64,000 bases of DNA from Pelagerythrobacter marensis (GTDB taxonomy: Bacteria; Pseudomonadota; Alphaproteobacteria; Sphingomonadales; Sphingomonadaceae). The position numbers and the translations under genes are program-made. The stretch is taken from NCBI RefSeq assembly GCF_001028625.1, contig NZ_CP011805.1:2155001-2219000 (forward strand), in the 5' to 3' direction. Below the pieces are notes generated by a model, which had not been told where the DNA came from, searched no databases, and saw nothing but the letters and a program-made list of their open reading frames with translations. Below, piece after piece: positions 1 to 9,231 of this stretch (positions within the stretch are counted from its first letter, which is position 1; every line of letters starts with the position of its first letter).

Positions 1-397
1 CCGGCAGATGGTGCCGGTGCAGGCTGATCGCCCCGCTTTCGCGCCAGCCGGCCAGCTCTGCCGTGATCGGATCGACGAACACCTGAACAGCACGGAATGA
101 GCCATCCGGCAGCGATTGTCGTCCAAGCAGCCAATGGGTCCGATCCGGTTCCTGCGCGAGCAGGATATTGCCCGGCTCGAACCCCGGCAGTGCCTCCTTC
201 GCGCGCGAGACCACCTGGTCGACAGGTGCCGCCTGACCTGCCGAGCCGGACGCGTGGCGCAAGTCCGGGTTCAGCAGTCCATCCAGCTCGTCATACCAGG
301 CAATCGCGCAGCCGGTGATTGCCAGCAGCATGAGCCACACCCCGCCAAGGATTCCGAACCAGCGATGCCAGAACCGGAAGGCGGGGCGTGTGCGCAT
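1..397 (-). CDS. PepSY-associated membrane protein, partial (3' end outside window)
   Basis: The reverse strand from 397 opens with residues MRTRPAFRFWHRWFGILGGV, followed by a hydrophobic stretch (about residues 12-33), and continues in frame to the window edge with a PepSY-like segment that includes the words DRTHWLLGR and SLHRHH. The basic N-terminus with HRWFG, then a membrane helix, is typical of PepSY-associated transmembrane proteins (PiuB-like), which accompany TonB-dependent receptors and are thought to act in inner-membrane ferric-siderophore reduction or uptake. Its ATG overlaps the stop of the receptor gene (TGATG), so the two are translationally coupled. The C-terminal membrane segments lie beyond position 1. 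The family call is good; the substrate is not visible. Confidence 0.85.
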   Translation of the reverse strand, partial: MRTRPAFRFWHRWFGILGGVWLMLLAITGCAIAWYDELDGLLNPDLRHASGSAGQAAPVDQVVSRAKEALPGFEPGNILLAQEPDRTHWLLGRQSLPDGSFRAVQVFVDPITAELAGWRESGAISLHRHHLP

Positions 398-2457
398 CAG
401 AAGCGGATCGACGCGCCGAGGCGGATGTTACGGCCCGGCTCGTTCACGCCGCGCACGATCCCGTAATCGGGAATCGCGGTGTAGTCGCCAACACTGGCAT
501 GGGCGATGCACGTCTCGTCGAACAGATTGTAGATCGCCGCCAGCACCTCGAACCGATCCGTACCGAAGGGCCGCCAGCGGGCGAACAGATCGACCGTGGT
601 GTAACCGGGTTTGTCGATGAATTGCGTGGACGGGACGTAACCCAGATCCTGATCGCGGAACAGAACCTCCAGGTCATCCACCCGCTCGAACCGGGTCAGG
701 CTGGCTTCGAACCCCAGGGCGCGCGAAGGGTCGAACGTGGCGCTGACGTTCCATTGATCGCCCAGCGTGTTGCCCAGCGCAAGGTGTTCGTAACCGTTCA
801 CCGGCATGCCGTTCAGTTCGGGGTTGTAGTGGTTATAGAAACCGTCGATCCCGAACGCGCCGAAGCGATAGCCTGCGCGCAATTCGAACCCTTCCGAGCG
901 GAATTCGCCGACGTTCTCGTAAAACGTGTTGTTCTGCGGCGGGGCGCCGGTCCGGTCGCGATAGAGCTGATCGAGAACCACATCCTCGATTTCCATCCGG
1001 TAGTAGGCGGCCGAAGCGTACAAGCCATCGCGATCGTAGACGAGGCCCGCCTCGATATTGTTGACCTTTTCCGGGCGCAGGTCGGGTTGCAGGATCGCCC
1101 AGGCGGCGTTGTGCTCCAGCGTGAAGGCGTCGCCGATCTCCTTGCCGCGGAAAGCCTCGGCATAGCCGATGTTCGCGACAAGACCGGGCACGAGCTCGTA
1201 ATTGGCACCGGCATTGAACGACACGCCGTCGCTATCCGCGCCCCCGCCATAAGTGACCAGGTCGAGGCTGTAGTTGTCGTAGCGCGCGCCAAAGCTGACC
1301 AGCAGCCGCTCGGTCACTTGCCACCGGTCCTGCACATAGATGCCGAACAGCTCACCCTCTTCGGTAAAACGTCCGATCGCAGGGTCCCATGCCCAGGGCT
1401 GCCACATTGCCGGATCGCCGAGATAGGCGCTGGTCACGCTGTCGTTCCGGTATTCGACCCCAGTGGTGACATCGTGCGCCCCGAGGGCGAGGTTGAGACG
1501 CACGTCACCGCCCCAGTTTTCGATATCAGCACCGTAAAGGCCCCAGCGGTCGAAGCGGTCGAGTTCGAATTCGGCCTTCGACCAGTATCCGGTGAGTTCG
1601 AGACCAATCGGGCCGCCGCCGTCATAGCGGTAGTTCGCGATCGCCGTGCGGCGCTGCGCCTGCGCGGGGAACAGCGGATCGCCTTCGAGCACCGGCCAGT
1701 TGGGCCGTGCGCCGAACTCGCCCTTCTCTTCCCGCTGTTCGTAGCTGAGCGAGAAATCGTGACCCAGGCCGACATTGCCGCCAATCTTCACGAAGCCGAC
1801 ATTCTGCTCCGCTCCGCTGCCCGGCACGGTGTTGCCGTCGCCGTCCTCGTACGGATCGCGGTTCTGATGCACGTAGGAGGCAATGATCCCGACATCGCCT
1901 GCGATCCGGCCATAGGCCGTGCCGGACAACTTGTAGCCATCGTTGGAGAACCAGCCGGCGCGCCCGATTGCGCCGAAATCGCGGCCCGGTTCGAGCAAGT
2001 CGACCGCATCCCGGGTGCGGAAACGGATCGCGCCGCCGATCGCGCCGAAGCCTGACGTCGCTTCGCCTGCGCCCGTCTGGACATCGATGCTTTCGAGGAG
2101 TTCCGGCTCCACCGAAACGCGCCCGACATGGTGGAACAGGGTGCCCTGAACCTGGGCGCCATCGATCGAGATGTTGAGCTGCGCATCTTCCAGGCCCCGG
2201 ACATAGATCTTCTCGGCAATGCCGATCGCACCGCCGACCGACACCGAGGGCGTGCGCCGGAACAGGTCACCCAGATCGTTCGCCTGGGTGATCTCGATGT
2301 CCTCGCGATCGATGACGGAATCGGTGAGCTTTCCGACGACGACGATCGCCGCTTCGTTCGATTCGGTGTCGATCCGGTCATCCGTCGATTGCGCCGAAGC
2401 CAATGTTGGCCAGAAAAGCGCCGCGGCAGCGAGAAGACCCGCCTTGTATTCCCTCAT
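397..2457 (-). CDS. TonB-dependent receptor
   Basis: This is a 686-residue outer-membrane receptor, normal length for the family. The N-terminus MREYKAGLLAAAALFW ending in ASAQ is a clear Sec signal peptide. A plug domain follows (about residues 40-150, with the words GDLFRRTPSVSVGG and IYVRGLEDAQLNISIDGAQ) and then a 22-stranded-type barrel ending in an aromatic residue (LGASIRF), the usual outer-membrane assembly signal. I chose the ATG at 2457 because GAGGGG lies six bases upstream; an in-frame GTG at 2475 is the alternative. It is probably a ferric-siderophore or haem-type receptor, because the next gene is a PepSY membrane protein and a Fur-like sequence lies upstream. The exact ligand cannot be read from sequence. 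Confidence 0.93.
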   Translation of the reverse strand: MREYKAGLLAAAALFWPTLASAQSTDDRIDTESNEAAIVVVGKLTDSVIDREDIEITQANDLGDLFRRTPSVSVGGAIGIAEKIYVRGLEDAQLNISIDGAQVQGTLFHHVGRVSVEPELLESIDVQTGAGEATSGFGAIGGAIRFRTRDAVDLLEPGRDFGAIGRAGWFSNDGYKLSGTAYGRIAGDVGIIASYVHQNRDPYEDGDGNTVPGSGAEQNVGFVKIGGNVGLGHDFSLSYEQREEKGEFGARPNWPVLEGDPLFPAQAQRRTAIANYRYDGGGPIGLELTGYWSKAEFELDRFDRWGLYGADIENWGGDVRLNLALGAHDVTTGVEYRNDSVTSAYLGDPAMWQPWAWDPAIGRFTEEGELFGIYVQDRWQVTERLLVSFGARYDNYSLDLVTYGGGADSDGVSFNAGANYELVPGLVANIGYAEAFRGKEIGDAFTLEHNAAWAILQPDLRPEKVNNIEAGLVYDRDGLYASAAYYRMEIEDVVLDQLYRDRTGAPPQNNTFYENVGEFRSEGFELRAGYRFGAFGIDGFYNHYNPELNGMPVNGYEHLALGNTLGDQWNVSATFDPSRALGFEASLTRFERVDDLEVLFRDQDLGYVPSTQFIDKPGYTTVDLFARWRPFGTDRFEVLAAIYNLFDETCIAHASVGDYTAIPDYGIVRGVNEPGRNIRLGASIRF

Positions 2458-2547
2458 GATATGCCCCTCGTTCACGTCGTCTCGCCCCCTCGCCGACGCG
2501 GAGATGCGGCATCGGGGTGTGGATCGTCCTGTCGGGCCACCCGCTAA

Positions 2548-2562
2548 TGCGATTAATTTGCG
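2548..2562. promoter_or_regulatory. Candidate Fur-like operator upstream of the TonB receptor
   Basis: The AT-rich sequence TGCGATTAATTTGCG, followed by GATTGCAAG, lies about 90 bases upstream of the receptor start in an otherwise GC-rich spacer. It is an imperfect dyad with TGC/GCG ends and an AT core, which resembles alphaproteobacterial Fur boxes. The position suits iron repression of the receptor-PepSY operon. The match is approximate and by eye. Confidence 0.35.
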
Positions 2563-2634
2563 ATTGCAAGTGGGCGCAAGAAGGATTCGGAGGTGGCACT
2601 ACCGATATTTGCGGAAGTGAGGTAACAGCGTTCG

Positions 2635-3336
2635 ATGCCTAGGATATTCATATGGATCGGCGGCGCGTTTCTGGCGGTCGGGCTTGTCTTTGCCGCGGTT
2701 GGCTTGTGGGCGTGGACGGAGGATCGCGCGTTAAGCAACGGCGGTGCGCGAACCACCGGCACAGTGATGGAACTCGAACGCCGTTACGATTCTGACAATG
2801 GATCGACATTTCGCCCGGTGGTGGTGTTCCACGACAGGGAGGGCACGCGGCACCAGTTCGTGGGCAATGTCGGCAGCAGTCCGCCCGCCTATGCGCCAGG
2901 CGAAACCGTTTCGGTTATCTATGACCCTGCCGCGCCGGGCCGGGCGATAATCGATGGCTTTATGGACCGTCACTTCGTGCCGCTGATATTCGGCGGAATA
3001 GGCAGCGTCTTTGCCATGTTAGGCAGCGCATTCCTGTTCCTTTCCATTCGCCGCCGTCGCATTGTCGCGCGGCTCAAGGCGACCGGCATCCCGATCAAGG
3101 CCAGGTTTGTCGAATGCTATCGCGACACCAGCACCAAAGTGAACGGCCGCAGTCCCTGGCGGGTCGTGGGGCAGGCGAAGCACCCTGCCACGGGCAAGCT
3201 GTGCAGCTTCAAGAGCGACCAGATCTGGGTCGACTTGTCCCGGCATCTCGCCGGCCGGGACCTTCGCGTGCTGGTCGACCCGGCCCGGCCGGACCAGCAC
3301 TTCGTCGACCTGTCCGAATATCTGGACGAAAGCTGA
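2635..3336 (+). CDS. DUF3592 domain membrane protein
   Basis: This 233-residue protein has an N-terminal membrane helix (about residues 4-27) and a second at about residues 105-130 that ends in a basic RRRR stop-transfer signal. Between them is a beta-rich extracytoplasmic domain with the words FRPVVVFHDREGTRHQF and YDPAAPGRAIID, characteristic of DUF3592; a second soluble beta domain follows the second helix. The function of the family is unknown. It is convergent with maeB, with only 12 bases between the stop codons. The gene begins 177 bases from the divergent TonB receptor start, so the two may share a control region. Confidence 0.75.
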   Translation: MPRIFIWIGGAFLAVGLVFAAVGLWAWTEDRALSNGGARTTGTVMELERRYDSDNGSTFRPVVVFHDREGTRHQFVGNVGSSPPAYAPGETVSVIYDPAAPGRAIIDGFMDRHFVPLIFGGIGSVFAMLGSAFLFLSIRRRRIVARLKATGIPIKARFVECYRDTSTKVNGRSPWRVVGQAKHPATGKLCSFKSDQIWVDLSRHLAGRDLRVLVDPARPDQHFVDLSEYLDES

Positions 3337-3348
3337 CAGCCCTGCCGG

Positions 3349-5640
3349 TCAGCCCGCGACCCCGGCTGCGGCCAGTACGGCCAGAGTCAGGACGTCGGGC
3401 GCGATCGCGGTCATCGGGGCGATCTGAACCGGCTTTTCCATCCCGATCAGCATCGGGCCGATCGTCGCATCGCCTGCGATTTCCCGCAGCAGCTTGGCCG
3501 ACAGGTTCGCCGACTGCAGGCCGGGCATGATCAGTACGTTGGCCGGTGCCGAAAGGCGGCTGAAGGGATAGAGTTCCATGACCTTCGGGTTAAGCGCCGC
3601 GTCGGGTGCCATCTCGCCTTCGTATTCGAAGCCAGGCTTTTCCGCATCGAGGATCGCCACCGCGTCGCGAATATTGCCCAACCATTGCCCCGGCGGATTG
3701 CCGAAGGTGGAATAGGACAGGAACGCGACCCGCGGTTCATGCCCCATGCGCCGCGCGACGGCAGCGGTCTCGCGCGCGATGTGGGCCAGTTCTTCCGCGG
3801 TCGGCCGCTCGTTGATCGTGGTATCGGCCAGGAACATGGTGTGGTTCTTGCCGATCATCATGTGAATGCCGAACGGCACCTGGTCCGGCTTCGGATCGAG
3901 CACGAGGTTCACTTCGCGCGCGGTCTGCGAGAATGTTCGCGTCAGACCAGAAATCATCGCGTCGCCATGGCCGAGTGCGACCAGCAGCGCGGCGAAGATA
4001 TTGCGTTCCTGATTGACCAGGCGGCGCACGTCACGCTCCGTCCGACCCCTGCGTTGCAGCCGCTGATAGAGGTATTCGACCATCTGCGGGACATATTCGG
4101 AATCGGCCGAGTTCTGGATTTCCCACTCGTCGGGATCGTCCACCGCCAGCTCTACCAGGCGTTCGCGCACTTTCTCCGTCCGTCCGACCAGCACCGGGGT
4201 GCCGTATCCGAAATCGCGGAACTGGATCGCCGCGCGCAGCACGACATCTTCTTCCGCTTCGGCGAAGACCACCCGTTTCGGGTTGCTGCGTGCCACTTCG
4301 TACGTGTTGGTCAGCGCCGCCGTGGTCGGGTTGAGCCGCGCCTTCAGCGACATGCGGTAAGCGTCCATATCGGCAATCGGCGCCAGCGCGACCCCGGTAT
4401 CCATCGCCGCCTTCGCAACAGCCGACGATACCACTTCCATCAGGCGCGGATCGAACGGCGCGGGGATGATGTAATCGGTGCCGAAGGCGTGGCTCTTGCC
4501 ATAGGCCGCGGCGACTTCGTCGGGAACGCGTTCGCGCGCCAGTTCCGCGATGGCATGGGCCGCGGCGATCTTCATCTCTTCGTTGATTGCCGTCGCCTGC
4601 ACGTCGAGCGCACCGCGGAAGATGAAGGGGAAACCAAGGACATTGTTGACCTGATTGGGGAAATCGCTGCGCCCGGTGGCAATGATCGCGTCCGGGCGGA
4701 CGGCCTTGGCCTCGTCCGGCATGATTTCCGGCACGGGGTTCGCCATCGCGAAGATGATCGGCTGATCGGTCATCTTCGCGACCCATTCGGGCTTGAGCGC
4801 GCCGGCAGCCGACAGGCCCAGGAAGATATCGGCCCCTTCCAGCGCCTCTTCCAGGCTGCGCGCGTCGGTGTCGATGGCGTGCGCGCTCTTCCACTGGTCC
4901 ATCGAATCGGTCCTGCCGCGATAGATCGGGCCCGATCGGTCGCAGACGGTCACCTGATCGTGGGGCACCCCCATTGCCTTGATCAGCGCGGTGCAGGCGA
5001 GCGCGGAGGCGCCGGCGCCGTTCACCACCATGCGCACGTCTTTCAACTTGCGCCCGGTCAGATGGCAGGCGTTGATCAACCCGGCCGCGGCGATGATCGC
5101 GGTACCGTGCTGATCGTCATGCATGACCGGGATGTTCATCCGTTCGCGCAGGGCCTGCTCGATGATGAAGCATTCGGGCGCCTTGATGTCTTCCAGGTTG
5201 ATGCCGCCGAACGTCGGTTCCATCAAAGCCACCGCTTCGATGAACTTTTCCGGGTCTTCGGTGTCGAGTTCGATGTCGATCGAATCGACATCGGCGAAGC
5301 GTTTGAACAGCACCGCCTTGCCTTCCATCACCGGTTTGGAAGCAAGCGCGCCGAGATTGCCGAGACCGAGGATCGCGGTGCCATTGGTGATGACGGCAAC
5401 GAGGTTGGACCGGGCGGTGTAGCGCGCGGCATTGGCCGGATCTTCGGCAATCGCTTCAACAGGTGCCGCGACTCCGGGCGAATAGGCCAGGCTGAGGTCG
5501 CGCTGCGTCGCCATTGGTTTCGAAGCGACAATCTCGATCTTACCGGGACGAATCGTCTCGTGGTAGAACAGCGCCTCGCGCGCGGTGAAGCTCGCCTGTT
5601 TTTCCTCGGCCAAATTTTCGTCTCCTGATCTGCGGCTCAC
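3349..5640 (-). CDS. maeB: NADP-dependent malic enzyme (malic enzyme-phosphotransacetylase hybrid)
   Basis: This is a 763-residue two-part enzyme, the normal length for MaeB. Residues 1-430 are the malic enzyme part, with the words LAYSPGVAAPVEAI, NGTAILGLGNLGALASKPVMEGK and MHDDQHGTA, and the Rossmann motif VNGAGASALAC. The rest is a phosphotransacetylase-like domain (with VFAEAEEDVVLRAA), which in this family is regulatory and usually lacks acetyltransferase activity. It converts malate to pyruvate and CO2 with reduction of NADP, feeding gluconeogenic carbon and NADPH. It is divergent from mutS with a 106-base spacer. The start MSRRSGDENLAEEKQ gives the full-length family N-terminus. Confidence 0.95.
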   Translation of the reverse strand: MSRRSGDENLAEEKQASFTAREALFYHETIRPGKIEIVASKPMATQRDLSLAYSPGVAAPVEAIAEDPANAARYTARSNLVAVITNGTAILGLGNLGALASKPVMEGKAVLFKRFADVDSIDIELDTEDPEKFIEAVALMEPTFGGINLEDIKAPECFIIEQALRERMNIPVMHDDQHGTAIIAAAGLINACHLTGRKLKDVRMVVNGAGASALACTALIKAMGVPHDQVTVCDRSGPIYRGRTDSMDQWKSAHAIDTDARSLEEALEGADIFLGLSAAGALKPEWVAKMTDQPIIFAMANPVPEIMPDEAKAVRPDAIIATGRSDFPNQVNNVLGFPFIFRGALDVQATAINEEMKIAAAHAIAELARERVPDEVAAAYGKSHAFGTDYIIPAPFDPRLMEVVSSAVAKAAMDTGVALAPIADMDAYRMSLKARLNPTTAALTNTYEVARSNPKRVVFAEAEEDVVLRAAIQFRDFGYGTPVLVGRTEKVRERLVELAVDDPDEWEIQNSADSEYVPQMVEYLYQRLQRRGRTERDVRRLVNQERNIFAALLVALGHGDAMISGLTRTFSQTAREVNLVLDPKPDQVPFGIHMMIGKNHTMFLADTTINERPTAEELAHIARETAAVARRMGHEPRVAFLSYSTFGNPPGQWLGNIRDAVAILDAEKPGFEYEGEMAPDAALNPKVMELYPFSRLSAPANVLIMPGLQSANLSAKLLREIAGDATIGPMLIGMEKPVQIAPMTAIAPDVLTLAVLAAAGVAG

Positions 5641-5746
5641 TTTTGGGGGCGCCGCGCCCTAAACCACACTCGACGCGCGAGCGGTAGGGGAAAGGCGCGA
5701 GCCCTGCCCTTTCCGAATCGCCATTGCGGGGGCTAGGCCCGATAGC

Positions 5747-8383
5747 ATGGCGGGCAAAAGCACCCCGATGATGGAACAATACCACGCGCTGAAGCGCGAA
5801 GCAGGCGATTGTCTGCTGTTCTATCGCATGGGCGACTTCTTCGAACTGTTTTTCGACGATGCGCGCACGGCCGCCGGGGTGCTCGATATCGCGCTGACCA
5901 CGCGCGGCGAACATGGCGGCGAGCCAGTGCCGATGTGCGGGGTGCCGGTCCATTCCGCCGAAAGCTATCTCGCCCGCCTGATTCGCGCCGGTTGCCGGGT
6001 CGCCATCGCCGAGCAGGTCGAAACGCCGGAAGAAGCGAAAGAGCGCGCCCGGCGCGAGGGCTCCCCGGTGTCGAAAGCGCTGGTGAAGCGCGACATCGTG
6101 CGTTTCGTGACCGCCGGCACACTGACGGAAGAGGCGCTGCTGGAACCGCGCCGCGCCAATGTGCTGGCGGCGGTATGCGATGTGCGCGGGACGGCAGGCA
6201 TCGCCGCAGTCGACATCTCGACCGGGCGCATGGCGCTGGAAGACTGTGCGCCGGAACGGCTGGGCGCAGCGATCGCGCGCCTCGGGCCGAGCGAGATCGT
6301 GATCCCCGAAGACTGGCCCGCCGATTGGGGCGAACGCCCGCCCGAGGCGATCGAGCGGGCCCGTGGGGATTTCGCCAGCGACGCAGGACAGCAACGGCTG
6401 CAGGAGATCCACGGCGTTGCCACTCTCGACGGGTTCGGAGCCTTTACCCGCGCGATGCTGGCCGCTGCCGGGGGGCTGGTCGCCTATCTCGACCATGCCG
6501 GGCGGGGCAAGCTGCCCCTGCTCCTGCCCCCGGTCGTGCGCGCGGGCGAAGCCGCCCTGGCGATGGATGAAGCGACCCGGACGAGCCTGGAAATCGTGCG
6601 GTCGCAACAGGGCACGCGCGAAGGCAGCCTGATCGCCGCCATTGATCGCTGCGCGACCGGCGCCGGCGCGCGGCAACTGGCGGAAGACCTTTCGGCTCCG
6701 CTAACCGATGCCGCAGCGATCGAAGCGCGCCTGGCGCTGGTCGGCTGGCTCCATGCCGACCCCCTGATGCGCGCCGAACTGCGCGAAGTGCTGCGCGCCC
6801 TGCCCGATATCGGTCGCGCGCTGGGGCGGATCGTCGCGGGGCGCGGCTCTCCACGCGATCTGGGGCAAGTGCGCGACGGCCTGGCCGAGGCGCGGCGTAT
6901 CCGCGACCACCTTCAGGCGCGGCCCGACCGCCCCGCCCTGCTCGATACCCTGTTGCCGCACCTCGGCGGGCACGGCGCGCTGGTGGACCTGCTCCAGCGC
7001 GCGCTGGTCCCGGCCCCGCCGACCGAACGGCAGAACGGCGGCTTCATCGCCGAAGGCTACGACGCCGCGCTCGACGAACTCCGCCAGACTTCGGGCAACG
7101 CGCGCCGGGCGATTGCCGCAATGGAAAGCCGCTATCGCGACGAGACCGGGATCGGCGCGCTCAAGATCAAGCACAACGGCGTGCTCGGTTACTTCATCGA
7201 AGTGCCCAGCAAGCATGCCGACACGCTGATGGCACCCGACAGCGGGTTTACGCATCGCCAGACGATGGCCGGCGCGGTCCGCTTCAATTCGCTGGGCCTG
7301 CACGAAGAAGCCGCGCGCATTGCCGAAGCCGGCGGGCACGCACTGGCGGCGGAAGATGCGCATTTCGAGGAGCTGACCGAGGCAGTCGTCGAGCGGCGCG
7401 AGGCGGTCGCACAGACTGCGGCGGCACTGGCACGGCTGGACGTGGCGGCCGGCAATGCCGAGCGCGCGGCGGAAGGGGACTGGTGCCGCCCGGAAATCCT
7501 GGAGGATCGCTGCCTTGAGATCGCGGGCGGGCGGCATCCGGTGGTGGAAGCTGCGCTGGCGAAGGCAGGCCAGCGGTTCGTGGCCAACGATTGCCGGCTC
7601 GACGATACCGATCGGCTGTGGCTGATCGGTGGCCCCAACATGGGCGGCAAATCCACATTTCTGCGGCAGAATGCGCTGATCGTTCTGCTGGCCCAGGCCG
7701 GGTGCTTCGTGCCGGCGGCCAGCGCGCGCATCGGGCTGGTGGATCGCCTGTTCAGCCGGGTCGGCGCATCGGACAATCTGGCGCGCGGGCGCTCCACCTT
7801 CATGGTCGAGATGGTCGAAACCGCCGCGATCCTTGCGCAGGCGAGCGAGCGCAGCTTCGTCATCCTCGATGAAGTCGGGCGCGGAACGTCCACGTACGAC
7901 GGGCTCGCGCTGGCATGGGCCGTGGTGGAGGCGGTTCATGAAACGCTGCGCTGCCGATGCCTGTTCGCCACCCATTATCACGAGCTGTCGCGCCTTGCCG
8001 AAACCTGCGACGCGCTGAGCCTGCATCATGTTCGCGCGCGCGAGTGGAAGGGCGATCTCGTCCTGCTGCACGAACTGGCGCGCGGACCGGCAGACCGCAG
8101 TTACGGGCTGGCCGTCGCGCGGCTGGCCGGGGTGCCGGATACGGTGGTCGGTCGCGCGCGTTCGGTGCTGGAACGGCTGGAGAAAGGACGCGCCGAAACC
8201 GGTGGCCTCGCCGCCGGGCTGGGCGATCTGCCGTTGTTCGCCGCGGCGAGCGCGGTCGAGGAAGAGCGGGTCGATAGCCTGCGCGAAAGCCTCCAGACAC
8301 TCGATGTCGATGCGCTTTCCCCGCGCGAGGCGCTCGACACGCTCTATCGCCTGAAGCAGGAAGCGGCATCCACCAACCTTTAA
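5747..8383 (+). CDS. mutS: DNA mismatch repair protein MutS
   Basis: This 878-residue protein matches MutS length. The N-terminal mismatch-binding domain carries the Phe-x-Glu clamp in the stretch YRMGDFFELFFDDA. The middle contains the connector, lever and clamp domains. The C-terminal ATPase has the Walker A motif GPNMGGKST (about residue 630), the Walker B motif VILDEVGRGTSTYDG and the conserved FATHYHEL. It acts in the cytoplasm as a dimer that recognises mispairs and recruits MutL, which is not in this window. The start MAGKSTPMMEQYHALKR gives the canonical N-terminus. Confidence 0.98.
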   Translation: MAGKSTPMMEQYHALKREAGDCLLFYRMGDFFELFFDDARTAAGVLDIALTTRGEHGGEPVPMCGVPVHSAESYLARLIRAGCRVAIAEQVETPEEAKERARREGSPVSKALVKRDIVRFVTAGTLTEEALLEPRRANVLAAVCDVRGTAGIAAVDISTGRMALEDCAPERLGAAIARLGPSEIVIPEDWPADWGERPPEAIERARGDFASDAGQQRLQEIHGVATLDGFGAFTRAMLAAAGGLVAYLDHAGRGKLPLLLPPVVRAGEAALAMDEATRTSLEIVRSQQGTREGSLIAAIDRCATGAGARQLAEDLSAPLTDAAAIEARLALVGWLHADPLMRAELREVLRALPDIGRALGRIVAGRGSPRDLGQVRDGLAEARRIRDHLQARPDRPALLDTLLPHLGGHGALVDLLQRALVPAPPTERQNGGFIAEGYDAALDELRQTSGNARRAIAAMESRYRDETGIGALKIKHNGVLGYFIEVPSKHADTLMAPDSGFTHRQTMAGAVRFNSLGLHEEAARIAEAGGHALAAEDAHFEELTEAVVERREAVAQTAAALARLDVAAGNAERAAEGDWCRPEILEDRCLEIAGGRHPVVEAALAKAGQRFVANDCRLDDTDRLWLIGGPNMGGKSTFLRQNALIVLLAQAGCFVPAASARIGLVDRLFSRVGASDNLARGRSTFMVEMVETAAILAQASERSFVILDEVGRGTSTYDGLALAWAVVEAVHETLRCRCLFATHYHELSRLAETCDALSLHHVRAREWKGDLVLLHELARGPADRSYGLAVARLAGVPDTVVGRARSVLERLEKGRAETGGLAAGLGDLPLFAAASAVEEERVDSLRESLQTLDVDALSPREALDTLYRLKQEAASTNL

Positions 8384-8408
8384 GGTTTCATGCCTATTAC
8401 GTAGGGTC

Positions 8409-8837
8409 ATGGACGCCAATCCGTTCACCAACAAGTGGGCCGCAATCGCGCTCGCTCTGCTCGTCATTCTCGCGGCAGTTGCGCTCGTCGGGGACGAGGA
8501 TGGGCAAGGGGTGCTGGGCGATCTGGCAGACCGCGCAGCGGGCCGTCACGCAAGGGCGGGCGACATGCCGCCGCCGATGGCCGACATCGCGCCGCCATCC
8601 CGGCCGGCTGCACCTTCGCCTGCCGAGCCGGTTGCGGACTTTGTCGACGACGATGTTTCACACACCTTCGACGATGATGTCGATTTCCATCCCGACAGCG
8701 AACTTGTCGACGATGCGGAAGGGTTCGATTCGACCCCGATGATCGTTCAGGAGCGGGAACCGGACAGCGGCACCGTGTTTGAGGTGGAAGGAGAAACAGC
8801 TATCGTCTTGGCCGATGCCGGAGAAGAAGGACTCTAA
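8409..8837 (+). CDS. Hypothetical single-pass membrane-anchored acidic protein
   Basis: I do not recognise this 142-residue protein. It has one N-terminal membrane helix (about residues 10-28, WAAIALALLVILAAVALVG), then a proline-rich linker and a strongly acidic tail with runs such as DFVDDDVSHTFDDDVDF. The topology suggests a membrane anchor with an unstructured extracytoplasmic tail. Its 3' end overlaps the next gene by 23 bases, which implies co-expression. It starts 25 bases after mutS but is probably only a neighbour. No enzymatic motif is visible. Confidence 0.6.
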   Translation: MDANPFTNKWAAIALALLVILAAVALVGDEDGQGVLGDLADRAAGRHARAGDMPPPMADIAPPSRPAAPSPAEPVADFVDDDVSHTFDDDVDFHPDSELVDDAEGFDSTPMIVQEREPDSGTVFEVEGETAIVLADAGEEGL

Positions 8838-9216
8838 CGATCTTGCGGCCGAACGGACACGCTATGCCGAAGACCGCAATATCATGGCGACCGAGCGAAC
8901 ATTCGCCGGATGGATCCGCACGGCCTTCGCCGCCATCGGGATAGGGCTGGCGTTTCGCGTCCTGTTCGGGGCGTTCGAACCGCCATGGCTGGCCAAGGCG
9001 ATCGCGACCCTGTTCATTGCCGCAGGTGCGGTCCTGGCCTTTTCCGCCCAGCGCCGCGCCTGCCACACGCTTTCGCGGCTCGATTCGCACGAGTTCGAAC
9101 GCGCCTCCAGCCCCAATTTTCGCCTGCTCGCCTATGCCGTCATGCTTGGTGCCGCGATCCTCATCGCCGGGCTATGGGTGCTCAACGACGGGGATCTGGC
9201 CAAGGCCGCGGGGTAG
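8815..9216 (+). CDS. DUF202 (YidH-type) small membrane protein
   Basis: From the ATG at 8815 (MPEKKDSNDLAAERT) the product is 133 residues. It has the DUF202 signature NIMATERTFAGWIRTAFAAI at the start of the first of three membrane helices (about residues 30-50, 58-75, 105-125). YidH-like proteins are short inner-membrane proteins of unknown role. A TTG at 8779 would extend the protein by 12 residues that do not look family-like, so the ATG was preferred although no close Shine-Dalgarno precedes it. The start lies inside the preceding acidic-protein gene. Confidence 0.8.
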   Translation: MPEKKDSNDLAAERTRYAEDRNIMATERTFAGWIRTAFAAIGIGLAFRVLFGAFEPPWLAKAIATLFIAAGAVLAFSAQRRACHTLSRLDSHEFERASSPNFRLLAYAVMLGAAILIAGLWVLNDGDLAKAAG

Positions 9217-9231
9217 CCGCGCCGGCAGCGA

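Noticed and set aside
388..2055. 555-residue open frame antisense to the TonB receptor gene
   Set aside because: High-GC coding sequence often leaves the antisense frame open; the translation is low-complexity with no family motif, while the other strand encodes a full receptor.
3685..5628. 647-residue open frame antisense to maeB
   Set aside because: Composition is typical of a codon shadow (His/Arg/Gly-rich), with no motif; maeB is certain.
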